A DNA stretch of 64,000 bases from JACKIP01 sp963710165. GTDB lineage: Bacteria > Pseudomonadota > Alphaproteobacteria > Micavibrionales > Micavibrionaceae. The notes under the pieces were generated by a model that saw only the letters and a program-made list of their open reading frames with translations, did not search any database and had not been told where the DNA came from. The position numbers were made by a program, and so were the translations under genes. Positions 60,862 to 64,000 of this stretch are shown here, piece after piece; position 1 is the stretch's first letter, and every line of letters starts with the position of its first letter. The stretch spans positions 1 through 64,000 of the forward strand of contig CAVPYZ010000002.1 of assembly GCA_963710165.1 (NCBI GenBank), written 5' to 3'.

Positions 60862-62682
60862 TTACTCAAACCACCATAAACTCTCGATTCCCAGATCCAG
60901 ATCGGGGGTCGTCTCAGGTCGTTTGATGTAATTCCAATGCGCAACGCGCCATGCGGGCAGGTGCCAGTTTGGTATCACGTAATACCCGTTTTGCAAAACA
61001 CGATCCAACGCCTTTGTCGTCACCACCAGCTCTTCGCGGTCTTGCGCCATAATCACTTTTTCAACCAGTTCATCAATGACAGGGTCGCTGATACCCGCAT
61101 AATTGTTTGACCCCGGAATATCTTTTTCCTTCGATGACCAATAACGCCTTTGTTCATTTCCAGGGTTATTCCCTTGCGAAATAACCAGAACCGTCATATC
61201 AAAATCAAAGTCTGTCATACGTTTTTGATATTGTGCGGGGTCAATCACGCGGAATGTTGCCTCCACGCCAATCTTTTTCAGATTTTGCACAAATGGTAAG
61301 ATCCAGCGTTCAAATGCCGGATTATTATCAATAAATTCAAACTCCAATCTGTTCCCATTTGGACCAACGCGAATACCATCGTCGCCCAGCTTATATCCGG
61401 CATCTTCCAGAATTTGTTGTGCCTTCGCCAGATTGGCTCTATTGCGCCCTGAACCATCGGATATAGGCGGATTGTATTCCTGCGTAAAAACGCTTTCAGG
61501 TAATTGATCACGAAACGGATTCAGGATCGCCAGTTCTTTTTCGGAAGGAAGCCCCTTTGCTTCCATCTCCGAATTTGTGAAAAGGCTTCGGCTTCTAGTA
61601 TAGGCTTCATAAGCAAATTTTTTGTTTGACCATTCAAAATCAAACGCATAGCTGAGCGCTTTTCTAACGTCGATATCCTGAAAAATAGGGCGGCGTGTAT
61701 TATACCAAAATCCCTGCATTCCTTGAGGAAGTTCGTTTTGTATTGTTTCTTGAATAATCCTGCCACTTTGAACAGGATCAACATCATAAGCCGTTGCCCA
61801 CAACTTCGCTGTGTTTTCTTGGCGAACGTTATATTCTTCCGCAAAAAAAGCTTCCAACGCAATATTTTGATCACGATAATATTGATAGGTAATCTGGTCG
61901 AAATTATGTCGCCCTTTATTAATCGGCAGGTCTTTGCCCCACCAATCCGCGCGACGTTCATAAGTAATGGATGTTCCCTGATTAACGTTAGAAATTTTAT
62001 AAGGGCCGGAGCCGAGCGGGGGCGTTAAAGTCGTTTCGGAAAACTCTACGCCTTCCTGTGTCCAATAATGTTTTGGCAAGATCGTCATGCCGCCGACAAT
62101 AAGCGGTAACTCGCGGTTATTGCTGACATTAAACATAAATTTAATTTCATCAGGTGACAGGATTTCTGCACTTTTCACATTGCTGTAATAGGCTTTAAAG
62201 GCGGGGCTGCCTTTTTCCATTAATGTATCGAATGTCCACTTTACGTCTTCTGCCGTAATGGGTTTGCCATCTTGCCACTTTGCTTCGGGACGTAGCTTGA
62301 ACGATACCCAGCTGCGATCTTCGGGCATTGTCATCGTTTCGGCAATAAGGCCGTAAATTGAAAACGGCTCGTCTAATGAACTCATCATCAGGGTTTCGGT
62401 TGTAAGCCCTAAGCCAATCGCCGGAACACCTTTCACAATAAAGGGATTCAAGCTGTCGAATGATCCTACATAATGCTGTTTAAGATGCCCGCCTTTTGGT
62501 GCGTCGGGGTTAACGTAATCGACATGCGCGAAACCGTCTTTGTATTTTGGCTCCCCATACATGGCAAATGCAGAGGCAGTAACAGGCTCTATTACAGGCG
62601 GAACTGCGTCTTGTGAGAAAGCAGGCGATGATGTTGGAAAATAAAAAGTAAGTATTAACAAAAGGTTAACGAGTATGCGCAT
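60862..62682 (-). CDS. YejA-like extracellular solute-binding protein (peptide/microcin C type)
   Basis: About 606 residues from the ATG at 62682, which opens a signal peptide (MRILVNLLLILTFYFPTSSP). The family-5 binding-protein pattern is clear: AMYGEPKYKDGFAHVDYVNP, DAPKGGHLKQHYVGSFDSLN, SFKLRPEAKWQDGKPITAED and ALSYAFDFEWSNKKFAYEAY, ending with the YYVIPNWHLPAWRVAHW segment of YejA-type proteins. YejABEF imports oligopeptides and microcin C. No permease or ATPase gene is adjacent, so partners must lie elsewhere or this copy stands alone. Confidence 0.88.
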   Translation of the reverse strand: MRILVNLLLILTFYFPTSSPAFSQDAVPPVIEPVTASAFAMYGEPKYKDGFAHVDYVNPDAPKGGHLKQHYVGSFDSLNPFIVKGVPAIGLGLTTETLMMSSLDEPFSIYGLIAETMTMPEDRSWVSFKLRPEAKWQDGKPITAEDVKWTFDTLMEKGSPAFKAYYSNVKSAEILSPDEIKFMFNVSNNRELPLIVGGMTILPKHYWTQEGVEFSETTLTPPLGSGPYKISNVNQGTSITYERRADWWGKDLPINKGRHNFDQITYQYYRDQNIALEAFFAEEYNVRQENTAKLWATAYDVDPVQSGRIIQETIQNELPQGMQGFWYNTRRPIFQDIDVRKALSYAFDFEWSNKKFAYEAYTRSRSLFTNSEMEAKGLPSEKELAILNPFRDQLPESVFTQEYNPPISDGSGRNRANLAKAQQILEDAGYKLGDDGIRVGPNGNRLEFEFIDNNPAFERWILPFVQNLKKIGVEATFRVIDPAQYQKRMTDFDFDMTVLVISQGNNPGNEQRRYWSSKEKDIPGSNNYAGISDPVIDELVEKVIMAQDREELVVTTKALDRVLQNGYYVIPNWHLPAWRVAHWNYIKRPETTPDLDLGIESLWWFE

Positions 62683-62785
62683 GAAAGTTATCCACAAGTT
62701 GATTATTTTGGTATAATACTTGTATAGCAGGATGCTGAATAGCTCGCAAAGCATTTGCGACTCGTAACATATGAAAGGAAAAAGA

Positions 62786-63358
62786 ATGTTTTCCGATATG
62801 AATAAAGTGACACAAAAAATTCCGACGGCACGTGACCAGCGACCGCAGAGTGCGGATACACGCGAAGAAATTCGCCGTCATGATCCTGAGCAAGAACGCA
62901 AAAAAGGCAGCCATAAAGGATTTGCCAAGGAGCAGGGTATTTTCGGCGATGACCAGACGGAAGTTTCCGTGCAATCATTGGAAACATTTCTACCTATGCT
63001 GCTTAAAAATTATAGTGAGGTGAAACCGTCTATCGATAAGGTGGAGACGTCTGAGAGAATTGACCAAACCAATCCGAACGCGAAAGCTGCGGGGGCATAT
63101 GCGCGCATGGCGAAATATAATCCTGCAAATAATCCGGCACCACAAAAAACGCAAGAAGTGGATGCGGAAAATATTGCGCTTGATAATGATAATCCGAAAC
63201 TGTCAAAAACAGAAATTCAGATGATCCACAGATTACAGGCAGATGTTGTAAAGTTGAAAAAGTTGAATATTCCTGCGATTTTCATTAACAAAGCGGGTAC
63301 GTTCCTAGAGAGCCTGGAAAATGCAATTCAAGACGCATTTAATTCAGCCAAGTCTTAA
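62786..63358 (+). CDS. Hypothetical soluble protein
   Basis: About 190 residues from the ATG at 62786, where AGGA lies seven bases upstream; the earlier ATG overlaps that site. It has a charged, low-complexity first half (TARDQRPQSADTREEIRRHD, PEQERKKGSHKGFAKEQGIF) and a helical C-terminal part (TEIQMIHRLQADVVKLKKLN). No signal, cysteine or recognised motif. Divergent from the YejA-like gene. Unknown function; it overlaps the methyltransferase gene end by 15 bases. Confidence 0.6.
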   Translation: MFSDMNKVTQKIPTARDQRPQSADTREEIRRHDPEQERKKGSHKGFAKEQGIFGDDQTEVSVQSLETFLPMLLKNYSEVKPSIDKVETSERIDQTNPNAKAAGAYARMAKYNPANNPAPQKTQEVDAENIALDNDNPKLSKTEIQMIHRLQADVVKLKKLNIPAIFINKAGTFLESLENAIQDAFNSAKS

Positions 63359-64000
63359 ATGATGAACTTGTAGGCACCAAAAACGGTCAGGTCTAAAAAT
63401 AGTGGTTTCCTCAATTAAAAAGCCATGATTTTTCAGCAGTTCTTTCAATTTTTCAGACGAAAACGATCTCTGGTGAGACGGCGCGAAAATACGCCAGTAT
63501 ATCTCGGCAAGTTTCATGGGTATTGTATCTAGCGCAAAATCAGCCATAAAAATATGTGTGTGACGCGTACAAACAGATTTCAAACGCTCTAAAAAACGTT
63601 CAGGTGTTTCCAGATGATGTAGTGCAAATAACGACATCACAATATCAAAGCTATCCCCTCGAACAGGCCAAGAGTTTTTCTCCAAATCAGTTTTATGAAA
63701 GGTTGCTTTAGGACTATGCTTTTTCGCATATTTAAGCATATCTTCCGACATATCAATTCCAACCAGAGAGGAATGAGAATAGGCTTTGTGTATGTCCGAG
63801 AGAAATTTTCCTGTGCCGCATCCCAAATCCAGAACTGAAAAAGAATCGTCTTTTTGATAAATTTTACCGATCTCTTGCATCATCCAATCACGCGGCGGTG
63901 ATAAAAAATGCGCCCATTTATCTTCATAGAGGGGCGCATAATATTGATAGTCTTTTTCGACCGTAGAGATAAAGAACCTTATGTTTCTTGCGTTGGTCTG
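63344..64000 (-). CDS. Class I SAM-dependent methyltransferase, runs off the right edge
   Basis: The frame stays open to the last base, so the N-terminus is outside the window. Visible upstream of residue FSVLDLGCGTGKFLSDIHKA (motif I) is DYQYYAPLYEDKWAHFLSPP, typical of small-molecule methyltransferases of the UbiE/BioC type; motif II DSFDIVMSLFALHHLETPER and the post-II region SVCTRHTHIFMADFALDTIP follow. The C-terminal 60 residues are helical. Substrate unknown. A shorter form starting at the ATG at 63883 is less likely because the upstream sequence is conserved in kind. Confidence 0.8.
   Translation of the reverse strand, partial: QTNARNIRFFISTVEKDYQYYAPLYEDKWAHFLSPPRDWMMQEIGKIYQKDDSFSVLDLGCGTGKFLSDIHKAYSHSSLVGIDMSEDMLKYAKKHSPKATFHKTDLEKNSWPVRGDSFDIVMSLFALHHLETPERFLERLKSVCTRHTHIFMADFALDTIPMKLAEIYWRIFAPSHQRSFSSEKLKELLKNHGFLIEETTIFRPDRFWCLQVHHLRLG

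Overview
The window looks like a chromosome segment of a moderately AT-rich alphaproteobacterium with a Gram-negative outer membrane. Support: alphaproteobacterial-style hemB, lpdA, nuoE/F/G and dxr; a bactofilin; phosphatidylcholine synthase (Pcs); a probable OlsB/OlsA pair; type-B ribosomal protein L36; and the pyrH-frr-uppS-cdsA-dxr-rseP-bamA-skp-lpxD-fabZ block. I cannot name a genus from sequence alone. A free-living or epibiotic lineage with dispersed operons fits (nuoE is far from nuoF/nuoG, mreC has no mreD beside it, and there is no rpsB-tsf before pyrH).

Layout. 1-2.8 kb: the N-terminal part of a large FecR-domain surface protein and a cNMP-binding/EAL fusion, a plausible c-di-GMP/adhesion pair. 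2.9-8.1 kb: DUF3307 protein, L36, mreB, mreC, a lytic transglycosylase and a DmdC-like acyl-CoA dehydrogenase. 8.1-19 kb: a small secreted protein, a tandem deaminase with a degenerate second domain, a nucleotidyltransferase, a PhnP-like MBL hydrolase, lpdA, typA, two tandem paralogous secreted proteins, a repeat-bearing gap, a broken AT-rich gene and a heavily frameshifted lepA. 19-30 kb: pcs, hemB-hemC, extensin-like peptidase, nuoE, LpxR-like deacylase, alpha/beta hydrolase, patatin, tRNA-Asp, ald and an orphan IcmC/IcmD-like protein. 30-37 kb: a DEAD-box helicase, the minus-strand run ptp/grx-mauE/terC/lolA/recR and the ols-type acyltransferase pair. 37-52 kb: the envelope biogenesis block, then nuoF, a zinc peptidase and nuoG. 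52-64 kb: adenosine kinase, TetR, HAD phosphatase, DUF389-phzF-ubiH, bactofilin, nth, Ada-like repair protein, a YejA-like binding protein and a truncated methyltransferase.

How the parts fit. The middle of the window is dominated by envelope construction: isoprenoid precursors (dxr, uppS), phospholipid (cdsA, pcs), lipid A (lpxD, fabZ, LpxR-like), outer-membrane protein and lipoprotein assembly (bamA, skp, rseP, lolA), and shape (mreB, mreC, bactofilin). Complex I, lipoamide dehydrogenase and haem synthesis point to aerobic respiration.

Quality warning. Nearly all broken reading frames lie in the first 25 kb, and many are one-base changes in homopolymer runs (lepA alone has at least eight). 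From 26 to 64 kb I see essentially no broken frames. I read most of the disruptions as residual assembly error, not gene decay, and I annotate those loci as CDS with the break positions given. The most interesting biology is the strongly expressed-looking orphan IcmC/IcmD-like membrane protein near 29.6 kb, the tandem secreted paralogs near 15.3-16.2 kb, and the deaminase with a pseudo-catalytic second half near 9 kb.
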